Assembly (NCBI RefSeq): GCF_005503445.1
Contig: NZ_SCOH01000012.1
Span: 62,001 to 126,000 of the forward strand
Source: Chitinivorax sp. B
Lineage (GTDB): Bacteria; Pseudomonadota; Gammaproteobacteria; Burkholderiales; SCOH01
Direction: 5' to 3'
DNA: 64,000 bases
A program made the position numbers and the translations under genes. This document shows, piece by piece, positions 28,677-37,579 of this stretch. A model generated the notes under the pieces. The model made no database searches, was not told where the DNA came from, and saw only the letters and a program-made list of their open reading frames with translations. Each line of letters begins with the position of its first letter. Position 1 is the stretch's first letter.

Positions 28677-29363
28677 TCAGGTAGAGCCAATATTCAACAA
28701 TAAATCGGCAGCCTCGACAAGCCCCGATACTACATAATCAGCGCCCAACGCCTCAACCGGGCCTTCGTGGCGATAGCCATAGGGTACCGCAATGCTCAGG
28801 CAACCAGCCTTTTTGGCGGCAAGGATATCGTTGATGGAATCGCCGATCATGGCCATCGCTGCCGGCTGTATACCAAAAAACTGGCAGGCATATTGCAAGG
28901 GTAGCGGGTGTGGTTTTTTCTCAGCCAAGCTATCACCGGACAGAATCAATTCAAAAAACGGTGCCAAACCCGTGGAAATCAGCAACGGTTCGGTAAACCG
29001 TTTGGGCTTGTTGGTAATACATGCCAATCGCAACCCTACTGCCTGCATTCGCTGCAAACCTGCGTCCACGTCTGGATAAGCCTTGGTCGCATCATGCAGC
29101 ATCTGGTCATAGCATGATTTGAACAAGCTAACCCCCTGCTCGAACAAGGCCTCGGTTGGCTCACCATCACGCTGGTCAGCCAAGGTTCGCTTGACCAGAC
29201 TGACCATACCATCACCGACATAGGTCTTGACACGCTCAAGTGGCAACGGGTCAAAACCCAACTGCTGGCGCATGGCATTGGCCGCACCGGCGAGATCCGT
29301 GATGGTATCGAGTAAAGTGCCATCCAGATCAAGGGCAACAGCACAGATGATTGGTCGAGTCAT
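28677..29363 (-). CDS. gph: Phosphoglycolate phosphatase
   Basis: HAD-superfamily phosphatase removing 2-phosphoglycolate. The 228-residue protein has motif I DLDGTLLDT (about 12-20), a helical cap, motif II ITNKP and motif IV MIGDSINDILAAKKAG, with the Gph-like C-terminus YGYRHEGPVEALGADYVV. The ATG overlaps the stop of the GNAT gene by four bases. The rpe...gph...trpE order is a classic proteobacterial cluster and backs the specific name. Confidence 0.92.
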   Translation of the reverse strand: MTRPIICAVALDLDGTLLDTITDLAGAANAMRQQLGFDPLPLERVKTYVGDGMVSLVKRTLADQRDGEPTEALFEQGVSLFKSCYDQMLHDATKAYPDVDAGLQRMQAVGLRLACITNKPKRFTEPLLISTGLAPFFELILSGDSLAEKKPHPLPLQYACQFFGIQPAAMAMIGDSINDILAAKKAGCLSIAVPYGYRHEGPVEALGADYVVSGLVEAADLLLNIGST

Positions 29364-30238
29364 AGTACCTTTCGATAGAAATCAGTTTCGTCACTGACGG
29401 CGAAATCAAACCGTTGATAAAGCGCCAATGCACGTTGATTGCTCGCAGTCATCACCAAGGTGATTTCATCCAACGGCTGTTGCTGGAGCTCAGTCAATGC
29501 CTTGCTCATCAACACTTCTCCCAGATGGTAACTCTGGTAATCCGGATCCCGACCAATGGAGGCCACTTCTCCAATAGACCTACCAGCCTGCTGGTATGTC
29601 TTTACATTGACAAAGCCCGCCAGGCGGTGACCGTCCGCCAATACCCAACCCGGGGTTTGGCGCTGATGAGTGGCGGTCGACTCAAACGAAGGAATCACCA
29701 CGCCGGGATGAACAAAGGTGCGCTTGAGCATTTGGTAATAGGGTTCAAGATCTGCCTCGGTACAACGTCGCCAGGTCAACGGTACTGGCGGCGTATAAAC
29801 CATACAGGGCAAATCGGCCGGCCGACTCATGCCATACAGCGTGAAATGCGGCGTGAACCCCATTTGTTGCAATAGCCCGATTGAATCGAGCAGCCATTGC
29901 TCGACACCTAATTCAATGGCATTGCAGCCTTGAGTTTGGGCGCGTCTGGTGAGTGCTTTCAATAGCCGGATTTTGGCATCATCGTCGAACGATTGGCCAT
30001 CCCAACCAAGTAAATCCATCATGGCAGCACCAAAGCCAGTCGGTACCAATGTCAATACGGCCGATAGCCTCCCGTGCTGATAAAGCTCAAATACATCCTC
30101 ACTGGTAGTCGAGACTTCCGTCAGCACGCGCCAAGCCGTCGCCACATCAAAACCATTGGCGCAGTGTGTTTCAATAAATTGCCGAAGTGGCTCAGCATCA
30201 CGCTGCGCTGGGTGGCGAATCAACACTTGGCCAGTCAT
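29360..30238 (-). CDS. GNAT family N-acetyltransferase (two GNAT-like halves)
   Basis: 292 residues. The C-terminal half (about 155-290) has a GNAT acetyl-CoA site (IGEVASIGRDPDYQSYHLGEVLM) and the ending MTASNQRALALYQRFDFAVSDETDFYRKVL. The N-terminal half (about 5-150) has a weaker GNAT pattern (LTEVSTTSEDVFELYQHGRLSAV), so the protein is probably a tandem or degenerate double GNAT. Overlaps the SDR and gph genes by four bases on each side, inserted in an otherwise standard rpe-gph cluster. Substrate unknown. Confidence 0.82.
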   Translation of the reverse strand: MTGQVLIRHPAQRDAEPLRQFIETHCANGFDVATAWRVLTEVSTTSEDVFELYQHGRLSAVLTLVPTGFGAAMMDLLGWDGQSFDDDAKIRLLKALTRRAQTQGCNAIELGVEQWLLDSIGLLQQMGFTPHFTLYGMSRPADLPCMVYTPPVPLTWRRCTEADLEPYYQMLKRTFVHPGVVIPSFESTATHQRQTPGWVLADGHRLAGFVNVKTYQQAGRSIGEVASIGRDPDYQSYHLGEVLMSKALTELQQQPLDEITLVMTASNQRALALYQRFDFAVSDETDFYRKVL

Positions 30239-30987
30239 GCCACATCCCGGATATCGAGCAAATCACCGAAGCCGCATCGTTCACTGTGCAAGACCGCAAT
30301 CAGCTTTTGTGCAACTTGCTCCGGTTTGGCCAAACCACCGCTGGCCTGATATTGCTTGAACTGCTCCAGTAACGGGAACTGTTCAGACGAAGCCTGGCGA
30401 ATCAGCCCCTGCATATCGGTATCGACCACGCCCGGCGCAATGGATACCATGTGTACGCCATGCGACACGCCAACCTGCTCGGCACCGACACAACGGGTAT
30501 AGTGATCCAATCCTGCCTTGGTCGTACAGTAAGCACTCCATCCCTGATAAGGCTTGCGCGCTGCACCTGAGGAAATATTCATCACCCGTTTGTCACACGC
30601 CAATCCGCGGAAAGCACGAATCAGCGCATTGGCCAGCTGAATGGGTGCCAACAGGTTGACAGCCACTGCCTGTTGCAATGCGCTGTCATCGTAATCGCCC
30701 GCCTTGGCGATAGGAGCCAACATCCCTGCATTATTGATCAGATAGATACCTTGCCATTGCATAGCCGCCAAAGAGCCAAACAGCTCTTCCGCCAGTTGGG
30801 TAACAGCAACAGTATCGGCCAGATCCTGTTTGATGAATCGATAACTGGCAGCGGTCTGCCCTGCGACCTTCAGCATCTCACTTTCGTGCCGTGCCAGGCA
30901 GATCAGATGATGGCCTGCCTGCGCCAGTTGCTGCACCAATGCCAGGCCCAATCCTCGTGATGCCCCGGTAATCACATAGCAGCGCAT
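30235..30987 (-). CDS. Short-chain dehydrogenase/reductase
   Basis: 250 residues, classical SDR fold: cofactor motif TGASRGLGLALVQQL (about 7-21), NNAG, and catalytic SSGAARKPYQGWSAYCTTKAG where the YxxxK pair lies. The absence of an acidic residue after the second strand (LARHE) would fit NADPH preference, as in sepiapterin reductase/benzil reductase-type SDRs. It begins three bases after the rpe stop and is co-translated with the GNAT gene. The reaction is not determinable. Confidence 0.88.
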   Translation of the reverse strand: MRCYVITGASRGLGLALVQQLAQAGHHLICLARHESEMLKVAGQTAASYRFIKQDLADTVAVTQLAEELFGSLAAMQWQGIYLINNAGMLAPIAKAGDYDDSALQQAVAVNLLAPIQLANALIRAFRGLACDKRVMNISSGAARKPYQGWSAYCTTKAGLDHYTRCVGAEQVGVSHGVHMVSIAPGVVDTDMQGLIRQASSEQFPLLEQFKQYQASGGLAKPEQVAQKLIAVLHSERCGFGDLLDIRDVA

Positions 30988-30990
30988 GGG

Positions 30991-31674
30991 TCAACCTGCC
31001 ACCCTGGCCAATTCAGTACGCATAGCGTTGATAGTAGCCTTGTAATCCGGCGTGTTGTAAATTGCCGAGCCAGCCACAAAGGTATCAGCCCCGGCACGGG
31101 CAATTTCGGCAATGTTGTCAACCTTCACGCCACCATCGATCTCCAGCCAGATTTCCCGGCCAGTTCTGGCCGTGTATTCGTCAATACGGCGACGCGCTTC
31201 ACGCAGCTTGTCCAACGTACCAGAAATAAACTTTTGCCCACCGAAACCAGGGTTGACTGACATCAACAGCACCATGTCCAATTTGTCCATGATGTAATCC
31301 ATATAATGAAGCGGTGTGGCTGGATTGAACACCAGCCCCGCCTTACAGCCGGCTTCCTTGATCACCCCCAGAGTACGATCGACATGTTCTGATGCTTCCG
31401 GATGGAAGGTGATGATATCTGCGCCCGCCTTAGCAAACATGGTAGCCAAAGTGTCAACTGGTTTCACCATCAAATGCACATCGATCGGGGCACGGGTGAT
31501 TGGGCGAATTGCTTCGCATACCATAGGGCCAATGGTCAGATTGGGCACATAGTGATTATCCATAACGTCAAAATGAATGATATCGGCGCCGGCATCGATT
31601 ACCGCGGTGACTTCTTCACCCAGCTTGGCAAAATTGGCAGACAGAATCGAGGGAGCAATACGGAAGTTGCGCAT
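30991..31674 (-). CDS. rpe: Ribulose-phosphate 3-epimerase
   Basis: Pentose phosphate and Calvin cycle enzyme interconverting ribulose-5-P and xylulose-5-P. With the start at 31674 ([15 protein letters not shown]) the 227-residue product matches family length. Metal and active-site motifs are present: [48 protein letters not shown] and EIDGGVK. Upstream in-frame ATGs to 31791 exist but run into the region shared with divergent apaG; none has a convincing ribosome site, so the exact start is open. First gene of the rpe-SDR-GNAT-gph-trpE cluster. Confidence 0.95.
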   Translation of the reverse strand: MRNFRIAPSILSANFAKLGEEVTAVIDAGADIIHFDVMDNHYVPNLTIGPMVCEAIRPITRAPIDVHLMVKPVDTLATMFAKAGADIITFHPEASEHVDRTLGVIKEAGCKAGLVFNPATPLHYMDYIMDKLDMVLLMSVNPGFGGQKFISGTLDKLREARRRIDEYTARTGREIWLEIDGGVKVDNIAEIARAGADTFVAGSAIYNTPDYKATINAMRTELARVAG

Positions 31675-31849
31675 GGGAGGGGCATCCACGGTGTCGACAG
31701 AAAACAGCATTTTACCGCAATGCATCGGCTTGACTCGACTGCCCCGTAAATTTGCGTGAACAAATATGATGCATCGCGTAACACATGCCATTCAGCCTGA
31801 TACGCAAACCGCTTGCCCTGCCGAGCGTTTTGTTGTGCAATGCGGCACT

Positions 31850-32233
31850 ATGAGTGAATCGAATAAATACCGCATTGACATTGAAGCTGAATCAGCCTAC
31901 CTGCAAGAACAATCGGATGAACAGGCTGATCAGTATGTGTTCGCCTACCATATCCGCATGACCAATACCGGTGAGACCGCAGCCAAGCTGATCAGCCGCT
32001 ATTGGGTCATCACCGATGCCACTGGCAGTGTGCAGGAAATACGTGGCCTGGGTGTGATTGGTGAACAACCCATACTCAAGCCCGGGCAAAGCTTTGAGTA
32101 CACCAGCGGTATATCACTGGGCACCCCGGTTGGTACCATGCATGGTCGTTACCAGATGGTGGCGGAGGACGGCATACCATTCGAAGCCGAGATTCCGGAA
32201 TTTGTACTGTCGATTCCGAGAACCCTGCACTGA
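31850..32233 (+). CDS. apaG: ApaG (DUF525) protein
   Basis: 127 residues from the ATG at 31850 (MSESNKYRIDIEAES), very close to the 125 of E. coli ApaG. Family blocks seen are VFAYHIRMTNTGETAAKLISRYWVITD split across 36-62, VRGLGVIGEQP-type segment (IRGLGVIGEQPILKPGQSFEYTSG) and GTMHGRYQMVAEDG. The fold is a fibronectin-III-like beta sandwich; cellular role is poorly defined. Divergent from rpe. apaH and ksgA, often linked, are absent here. Confidence 0.93.
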   Translation: MSESNKYRIDIEAESAYLQEQSDEQADQYVFAYHIRMTNTGETAAKLISRYWVITDATGSVQEIRGLGVIGEQPILKPGQSFEYTSGISLGTPVGTMHGRYQMVAEDGIPFEAEIPEFVLSIPRTLH

Positions 32234-32346
32234 CGCCAATATGGCAATAACCTACCGGCTTGGCCGGTTTACATCCGGCCAAGTTCCCATCTCGACCATC
32301 ACCGAAACCCGGCGTTCAAACTGAACCACACTACCAGCCATCAGCA

Positions 32347-32473
32347 GCCTGGTACGGTTTTACTGTTACCAAGCACTGGTCCCCTGGTGGCGTTGCATAA
32401 CCTTACCGTATCTCCGTATGGTTTCGCATCACACCTAACCGGAACTGATTTTACGGGGTTTTGATGGCGGCTC
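32347..32473. repeat. Degenerate copy of the MITE-like palindromic repeat
   Basis: The right half shares CACACCTAACC-GAA and GGGTTTTG-T-GCGGCTCTAAAT with the element at 36020-36130, and a central CTGGTG--GTTG block also matches. The left terminus is not recognisable, so the left border is only estimated from the length of the intact copy. The rest of the 32234-32549 spacer holds no gene that I can see. Confidence 0.5.
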
Positions 32474-32549
32474 TAAATTGGGTTAAAAGCAAAACAGCAC
32501 CCGATCTGCAAAGAATGGGTACTTCCATCAACCTCATGAAGGATTGACG

Positions 32550-33026
32550 ATGCTAGCCAAACAACCACAACTGAGTCCCTGGCCTGAAGCCGAACACTAT
32601 CGCCTATTGGCCGACTACGAAATCGACACCCCATTTGGTTTGGTCAACATCCCAAGTCATTTTCATTATGATGGGGCATCGGTACCCGCCTTAGCCTGGC
32701 AAGTCACCTACACGCCCTTTCACCCGGATGTGATGGCGCCAGCGCTGGTTCACGACTGGCTGTACTACACTCACCACATCGCCGGTCACGCCATCAGCCG
32801 CGATAATGCGGATGACACGCTGGAAGACCTATTGCGCCGCAACGGTGTTGGCTCGGCCAAGCGCCGGATGATGATTGCGGCAGTCAAGCTGGCTGGCGGT
32901 GCGGTTTGGGACAACAATGAAGAAGATCGAATGGTACTCAAGAATGTATTCGGCGCACTAACCAATGATGGCCTGACGCCACAGCATATCAAAACCTATT
33001 ACGGGCTGGATGCTGGCATGCTGTAA
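32550..33026 (+). CDS. DUF1353 family protein
   Basis: The start at 32550 (ATG six bases after AAGGA) gives 158 residues; a TTG two codons earlier is less likely. Core blocks VNIPSHFHYDGASVPALAW, ALVHDWLYYTHHI and ADDTLEDLLRRNGV match DUF1353, a family common in phages and bacterial genomes with a conserved HDWLY motif. Function unknown; no other phage gene is near. Confidence 0.8.
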   Translation: MLAKQPQLSPWPEAEHYRLLADYEIDTPFGLVNIPSHFHYDGASVPALAWQVTYTPFHPDVMAPALVHDWLYYTHHIAGHAISRDNADDTLEDLLRRNGVGSAKRRMMIAAVKLAGGAVWDNNEEDRMVLKNVFGALTNDGLTPQHIKTYYGLDAGML

Positions 33027-33073
33027 CCACCGACGCCAGGCACATCTGCAGCTCGCCAACACGAGCATCCTGC

Positions 33074-33166
33074 TTATTTGTCCTTGGGTTTGCGTGGCAG
33101 CGTCCACCATACGATAAAAACTGCCAATGCCAAGGCAATTCCCGCCTCCAGTATCAACCAAATCAT
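33074..33166 (-). CDS. Small 30-residue membrane protein
   Basis: A 30-codon gene starting ATG at 33166 behind a strong ribosome site AGGAG five bases away. The product begins MIWLILEAGIALALAV and continues FIVWWTLPRKPKDK: one membrane helix (about 2-23) with a basic C-terminal tail, so probably N-out/C-in by the positive-inside rule. It lies alone between DUF1353 and the ABC exporter, on the opposite strand. The near-perfect helix-plus-basic-tail design and good ribosome site make chance unlikely. Function unknown. Confidence 0.7.
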   Translation of the reverse strand: MIWLILEAGIALALAVFIVWWTLPRKPKDK

Positions 33167-33426
33167 ATCGTCTCCTGATTTTTCCTGTCATCACATCGTC
33201 CAACAGTCTGTTTCATACCACCTTCACACGGTATTCAGCCGATATGCCGGCGACCATCTGGCGATGAAATTGGTATCGAAGCAATATAGCACAAGCCTTA
33301 TTCAGTCTGGCATGCAGCCCAATACTGGCTTGTTATTCTCGGTTCTGCCCATATTTGCGAGTTCTATAGTATGAGAAGTCGCCCTCAATCCGGACCCGTC
33401 ACTGCAGTCCACCGCCCGAGAACACC

Positions 33427-35217
33427 ATGCAAACCAACCCTCAACACCCCCTGCCACGCAATGACTGGCAAACCATCCGCACGTTGCTTCCTTACCTTTG
33501 GCAATACAAATGGCGGGTCACCATTGCCCTGAGCTGCCTGGTGCTGGCCAAAGTGGCCACCGTCAGCGTTCCGCTGATGTTGAAGGAAATTGTCGACCAT
33601 CTGGATACCAAACAGGCCCTTGTTACCCTGCCTGTCGTACTGATCGTTGGCTACGGCTTGTTGAGGCTTGCATCCAGCGCCTTTGGCGAGCTGCGGGATG
33701 CAGTGTTTGCCAAGGTAACACAAGGTGCGATTCGGTCGATCGCCTTGAAGGTATTCAACCATCTGCACCGGCTTAGCCTGCGCTTTCATCTGGCACGGCA
33801 GACCGGCGGCATGAGCCGGGACATTGAACGTGGCACCCGTGGCATTGCATTTCTGCTGAATTTCACATTGTTCAACATTTTGCCGACGCTGATTGAAATC
33901 GCGTTCGTCACCGCCATCCTGCTGGTGAAATACGACATCTGGTTCACCGTGACGACGATTGGCACAATTGCGGTCTATATCGGCTTCACATTGTTGGTGA
34001 CTGAATGGCGGATGGTGTTCCGTCGCACCATGAATGACATGGACTCAAAGGCCAACACCAAGGCGATCGACAGCCTGCTGAACTATGAAACCGTCAAATA
34101 TTTTGGCAACGAACATTGGGAGGCAAGCCGTTATGACGAAGCGCTGTCACGTTGGGAAAATGCGGCGGTCCGCAACCAAGTGTCGCTGGCTGCCTTGAAT
34201 GCAGGTCAAAGCGCCATCATCGCAGTTGGCGTCACCATCCTGATGGCACTGGCCGCCAACGGTGTGGTCAATGGCACCATGACACTAGGTGACTTGGTAC
34301 TGGTCAACGCGTTTCTGATCCAGCTTTATGCCCCATTGCACTTCCTGGGTTTTGTCTATCGCGAGATCAAACACTCGCTGGCCGATATGGAAAAGATGTT
34401 TGCCTTGCTAAATGAACACACCGAAGTGGAAGACAAACCCAATGCCATCACACTGGCCACCGATCACGCATCGATTCGCTTTGAGCAGGTGGATTTTGGC
34501 TACGAAAACAAACGACAGATTCTGCATGATGTCAGCTTCGACATCCCCGCGGGTAAAACCGTGGCGGTGGTCGGTAGTTCCGGCGCGGGCAAATCGACAC
34601 TGTCAAGGCTGCTGTTCCGTTTCTATGACGTTAATTCCGGTCACATCGCACTCAACGGGCACGACTTACGTGATCTGACTCAAACCAGCCTGCGCAGCCA
34701 TATTGGTATCGTGCCGCAGGATACTGTTCTCTTCAATGACACCATTTATTACAACATTGCCTATGGTCACCCAGACGCCACGCATGAAGAAATCATCGAG
34801 GCAGCCAAGTCAGCCCATATTCACGACTTCATCAGCAGACTGCCAGATGGTTACGACACGACGGTCGGCGAGCGCGGCCTGAAGTTGTCTGGCGGCGAGA
34901 AGCAACGAGTGGCCATTGCCCGCACCATCCTGAAGAACCCACCAATCCTGATCTTCGATGAAGCCACCTCGGCACTGGATTCACGTACCGAAAAAGCCAT
35001 CCAGGCCGAATTGAAAACCATCTCGCAAGACCGGACCACTCTGGTCATTGCCCATCGGCTCTCTACCATTGCGGATGCTGACCAGATCATCGTGATGGAT
35101 CATGGTCGCATAGTAGAACGTGGCACTCATCGCGAGTTGCTGGAGCGGCAAGGCCACTACGCACAGATGTGGGCACTGCAACAGCAGGAGGAAAAAAAGC
35201 AGGAAGCCGTTCTGTAA
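33427..35217 (+). CDS. ABC exporter of the Atm1/ABCB7 (heavy metal, glutathione) type
   Basis: 596-residue half-transporter: six membrane helices (about 20-310) followed by a nucleotide-binding domain with Walker A GSSGAGKST (about 386), Q-loop, signature LSGGEKQRVAIARTI and Walker B ILIFDEATSALD. The TMD contains TGGMSRDIERGTRGIAFLL and NYETVKYFGNE, which are hallmarks of the Atm1-like group that exports glutathione-linked sulfur or metal compounds. Acts as a homodimer in the inner membrane. The next gene begins 88 bases downstream on the same strand. Confidence 0.92.
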   Translation: MQTNPQHPLPRNDWQTIRTLLPYLWQYKWRVTIALSCLVLAKVATVSVPLMLKEIVDHLDTKQALVTLPVVLIVGYGLLRLASSAFGELRDAVFAKVTQGAIRSIALKVFNHLHRLSLRFHLARQTGGMSRDIERGTRGIAFLLNFTLFNILPTLIEIAFVTAILLVKYDIWFTVTTIGTIAVYIGFTLLVTEWRMVFRRTMNDMDSKANTKAIDSLLNYETVKYFGNEHWEASRYDEALSRWENAAVRNQVSLAALNAGQSAIIAVGVTILMALAANGVVNGTMTLGDLVLVNAFLIQLYAPLHFLGFVYREIKHSLADMEKMFALLNEHTEVEDKPNAITLATDHASIRFEQVDFGYENKRQILHDVSFDIPAGKTVAVVGSSGAGKSTLSRLLFRFYDVNSGHIALNGHDLRDLTQTSLRSHIGIVPQDTVLFNDTIYYNIAYGHPDATHEEIIEAAKSAHIHDFISRLPDGYDTTVGERGLKLSGGEKQRVAIARTILKNPPILIFDEATSALDSRTEKAIQAELKTISQDRTTLVIAHRLSTIADADQIIVMDHGRIVERGTHRELLERQGHYAQMWALQQQEEKKQEAVL

Positions 35218-35305
35218 CATCCTTGCCTGTATATCAGGTTGCGCCTTCACCGAGCAGCCTGATGCCCCTGCCACTAGCAATCATTTCGTACAGCCAAAAA
35301 CACTG

Positions 35306-36019
35306 ATGGCTGAATCGCCCTATCCTTATACTGACAACAATGGTTACCCAATGGTTGTCGGCATGGATGCCGCACAAAAGGAGGACATGGTACGACTGGG
35401 TACCGAGCGGCTTCAGCAGATGGCAGCAGACACCCAGCCTGCAAGCAGCAGGAAACACCCGGATTCCGCGCTACTGTCAGCACCACTCAGTACCCTCCTG
35501 CCTTGTCCTGAAAAACATCAGGGCGTTTGTTTGCAAACCTGGCAGACACAAACAGAAACGGTAGCGCACACGCTGACACAGCATGCAGAATGGCTTGAGC
35601 AATACCGGCTGTTATCGACACAGCCACATTTTTCATCTGACATCCGAATCACCATTTCAGATGCAAAGACGCCTGCCTATAGCTTTCTGGTGGCGGAAAG
35701 CAAGCTGCATCATGCAGCAATCGCACAACATAACTATCTTGGCAAAATACTGGCTTCAGCCAGCCATCTGTCATTCAACAACCACTACCGAAACATCATT
35801 GATCTGAAAGAACAAATCCGGGTCAACCGCGCGCAACTGCTTGGCCTGACTCTAGCACAGACAACACCCGCAGCACTGATTGCATTGGGGTGCATCGATC
35901 CCTACACTCGACAACCATTGCAATGGGATGCGACTATCCGCAACCTGGCTTTTTCACCACGGCAGGAAAATTTCAAGCAAGCTGTCAAGCGGCCAGTCCG
36001 ACACCCCATCCACGACTAA
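35306..36019 (+). CDS. Hypothetical protein, possibly a lipoprotein with unclear start
   Basis: From the ATG at 35306 it has 237 codons; no domain recognised. The reading frame is open well upstream, through CNILACISGCAFTEQP, which looks like the end of a lipoprotein signal (ISGC), but no start codon precedes it outside the ABC gene, so the true N-terminus may be lost or use an unusual codon. The C-terminal part contains IDPYTRQPLQWDATIRNLAF, a pattern I associate with a group of exported hypotheticals. The stop TAA is also the left target duplication of the repeat at 36020. Confidence 0.5.
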   Translation: MAESPYPYTDNNGYPMVVGMDAAQKEDMVRLGTERLQQMAADTQPASSRKHPDSALLSAPLSTLLPCPEKHQGVCLQTWQTQTETVAHTLTQHAEWLEQYRLLSTQPHFSSDIRITISDAKTPAYSFLVAESKLHHAAIAQHNYLGKILASASHLSFNNHYRNIIDLKEQIRVNRAQLLGLTLAQTTPAALIALGCIDPYTRQPLQWDATIRNLAFSPRQENFKQAVKRPVRHPIHD

Positions 36020-36130
36020 GAGCCGCTAACAAAATCCTTCTGGTGTTGTTGTGCAAACTTGTCGTACTCACGTACTGCCTTCGTTTGCACACCTAACCAG
36101 AATCACTTCGCTGGGTTTTGTTAGCGGCTC
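36020..36130. mobile_element. 111-bp MITE-like palindromic element with TAA duplication
   Basis: Terminal inverted repeats GAGCCGCTAACAAAATCC and GGTTTTGTTAGCGGCTC (17 of 18 paired) bound a 111-bp element whose inside is also palindromic (TTCTGGT...ACCAGAA, TTGTGCAAAC...GTTTGCACA). It is flanked by TAA at 36017-36019 and 36131-36133, a TNA-type duplication seen with some IS5-group elements. No coding capacity. A degenerate relative lies at 32347-32473, and an IS relic end at 55841-55859 shares the TIR. Confidence 0.75.
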
Positions 36131-36136
36131 TAAATA

Positions 36137-36172
36137 CAATACCCCAACAGCACATTGGTCGTTGGGGTATTG
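36137..36172 (-). terminator. Probable terminator downstream of dapA
   Basis: Perfect 12-bp arms CAATACCCCAAC and GTTGGGGTATTG with a 12-base loop lie 20 bases after the dapA stop. The following tract on the minus strand (TATTTAGAG) is only moderately T-rich. Confidence 0.55.
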
Positions 36173-36192
36173 CGTCCGCCTGATACTGCTGA

Positions 36193-37092
36193 TCAATTCG
36201 AAACGGGCAGGTTGGCCAGCGCCTTGTCCAATTCGCCCAGCGCTGCGGAGATTCGCTCCCGACATGCTTCGGTGACAGTGGTCATCGGCAAACGTAATTC
36301 ATCCTGTATCAAACCTTGCATGGCCAATGCAGCCTTGACCGGGCCAGGATTCGGCTCAGAAAACAACGCCTTGACCAATGGCCGCAATGCAAAATGTAAA
36401 GCCCGTGCCAAATCATAGTTGCCTTGTTGCACCGCTTGGTACTGTTCCACATAAAGTTCAGGGTGAATATGCGCCGCAGCGGCAATTGCACCATGCCCCC
36501 CCAACGCCAGCAACGGGAAGATCAGGTTGTCTTCACCGCTCAATACCTTGAGTGGTGTCTCGCCGATGATATCCATCATTTGCGGCATATTGCCGGCCCC
36601 GCTTTCCTTGATTGCCGCAAACTGTGGATTACGCGCCAGCTGCTTGAGCGTGCCAACTTCGATATTGACACCCGTACGGTAGGGAATGTTGTAGATGATG
36701 ATCGGTAAGGTGGTCGCAGCGGCAACTGCCTCAAAATGCAGTCGAATCCCCTCCTGTGCGGGGCGTACATAATAGGGCGCGGAAACCAGCAATGCATCCA
36801 GCGCAAAACCCGTCAATGCCACCACATCCGCCACAACCGTCTGCGTATCGTTACCGGCCACGCCCATTGCGACACCCGCCCTTCCGGCAACGGTTTCAAT
36901 TACGGTTTTTAAAAGCAGGTGCTTTTCATCCGTCGATAACGTGGCGGCCTCACCTGTCGTACCACAGACGATAATACCGTGCACACCGCCGGCCAGCAGA
37001 TGCTTGACCACGCTGACTGCCGCATCCAAATCCAGGTGACCGTGTTGAAACGGCGTAATCATGGGTACCCAGATGCCTTCCAAAGCTCGCAT
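36193..37092 (-). CDS. dapA: 4-hydroxy-tetrahydrodipicolinate synthase (DapA)
   Basis: Condenses pyruvate with aspartate semialdehyde for lysine and diaminopimelate. Of 299 residues, the key ones are present: GTTGE (44-48), the YNIPYRTG block with Tyr134 and Arg139, and Schiff-base Lys162 in AAIKES. GAIAAAAHIHPELY differs a little from the usual GVISVTAN, so related pyruvate aldolases of the family cannot be fully excluded. ATG at 37092 behind GGAGAAG. Convergent with the hypothetical gene to its left. Confidence 0.88.
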   Translation of the reverse strand: MRALEGIWVPMITPFQHGHLDLDAAVSVVKHLLAGGVHGIIVCGTTGEAATLSTDEKHLLLKTVIETVAGRAGVAMGVAGNDTQTVVADVVALTGFALDALLVSAPYYVRPAQEGIRLHFEAVAAATTLPIIIYNIPYRTGVNIEVGTLKQLARNPQFAAIKESGAGNMPQMMDIIGETPLKVLSGEDNLIFPLLALGGHGAIAAAAHIHPELYVEQYQAVQQGNYDLARALHFALRPLVKALFSEPNPGPVKAALAMQGLIQDELRLPMTTVTEACRERISAALGELDKALANLPVSN

Positions 37093-37579
37093 TTTCTTCT
37101 CCCGTTTGCAGGCCTTATCCGGGCAATCCGGCCAAGGCTTTCGATTATTTCATTGTTGATAGCACGCCCCGCTGCCAATCGCCGGCAGCAATCGCCATAT
37201 CGACCCGTCAGGAGCACACTGGTTCAGGAGGAAAGAAGGTTGGAAGACCACATTACCCGCCCGGTAGCTCACCTGACGGACACAGCAGCCCATCAGATGA
37301 GCATCTGTTTTTTTGATTTGACCGCGCAGCCCAATTCCACTCGTTCAGCGGCTGACAAAGCAACAATATGACGCGTGGCAGAGAGATTGAAGACAGCAGA
37401 CACAGGCGGGTGACATCAAATATCGACAATGGCCCAAACTATAGCGTGGCCACACAAACTGGTCAAAGGACCAATCGTTGCGAATGCGGGCAGATCGCGG
37501 CCAAGCGGTGTCGGATAGGTTACAATGTGTGCTCCCCCAATGACCTCACATGGTTGGGCTAAAACCGGCCATCTCACGC
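37093..37579. other. Intergenic region between dapA and gmhA
   Basis: No gene seen. It holds the divergent control regions of dapA and gmhA, a GCTGCC/GGCAGC hairpin near 37171-37188 in the dapA leader, and a TACAAT -10-like sequence near 37521 ahead of gmhA without a good -35. Confidence 0.4.

Noticed and set aside
28580-28680. Minus-strand stretch encoding LIWLIEYIPSIMTFLTDRL, like a small membrane protein between gph and trpE
   Set aside because: No start codon with a ribosome site at a sensible place; the frame begins inside gph. Not enough support.
37501-37579. Longer start for gmhA at 37550 (GTG-type region with 10 extra residues)
   Set aside because: The MYQNEIL start at 37580 matches the family N-terminus and length; extra residues have no match.
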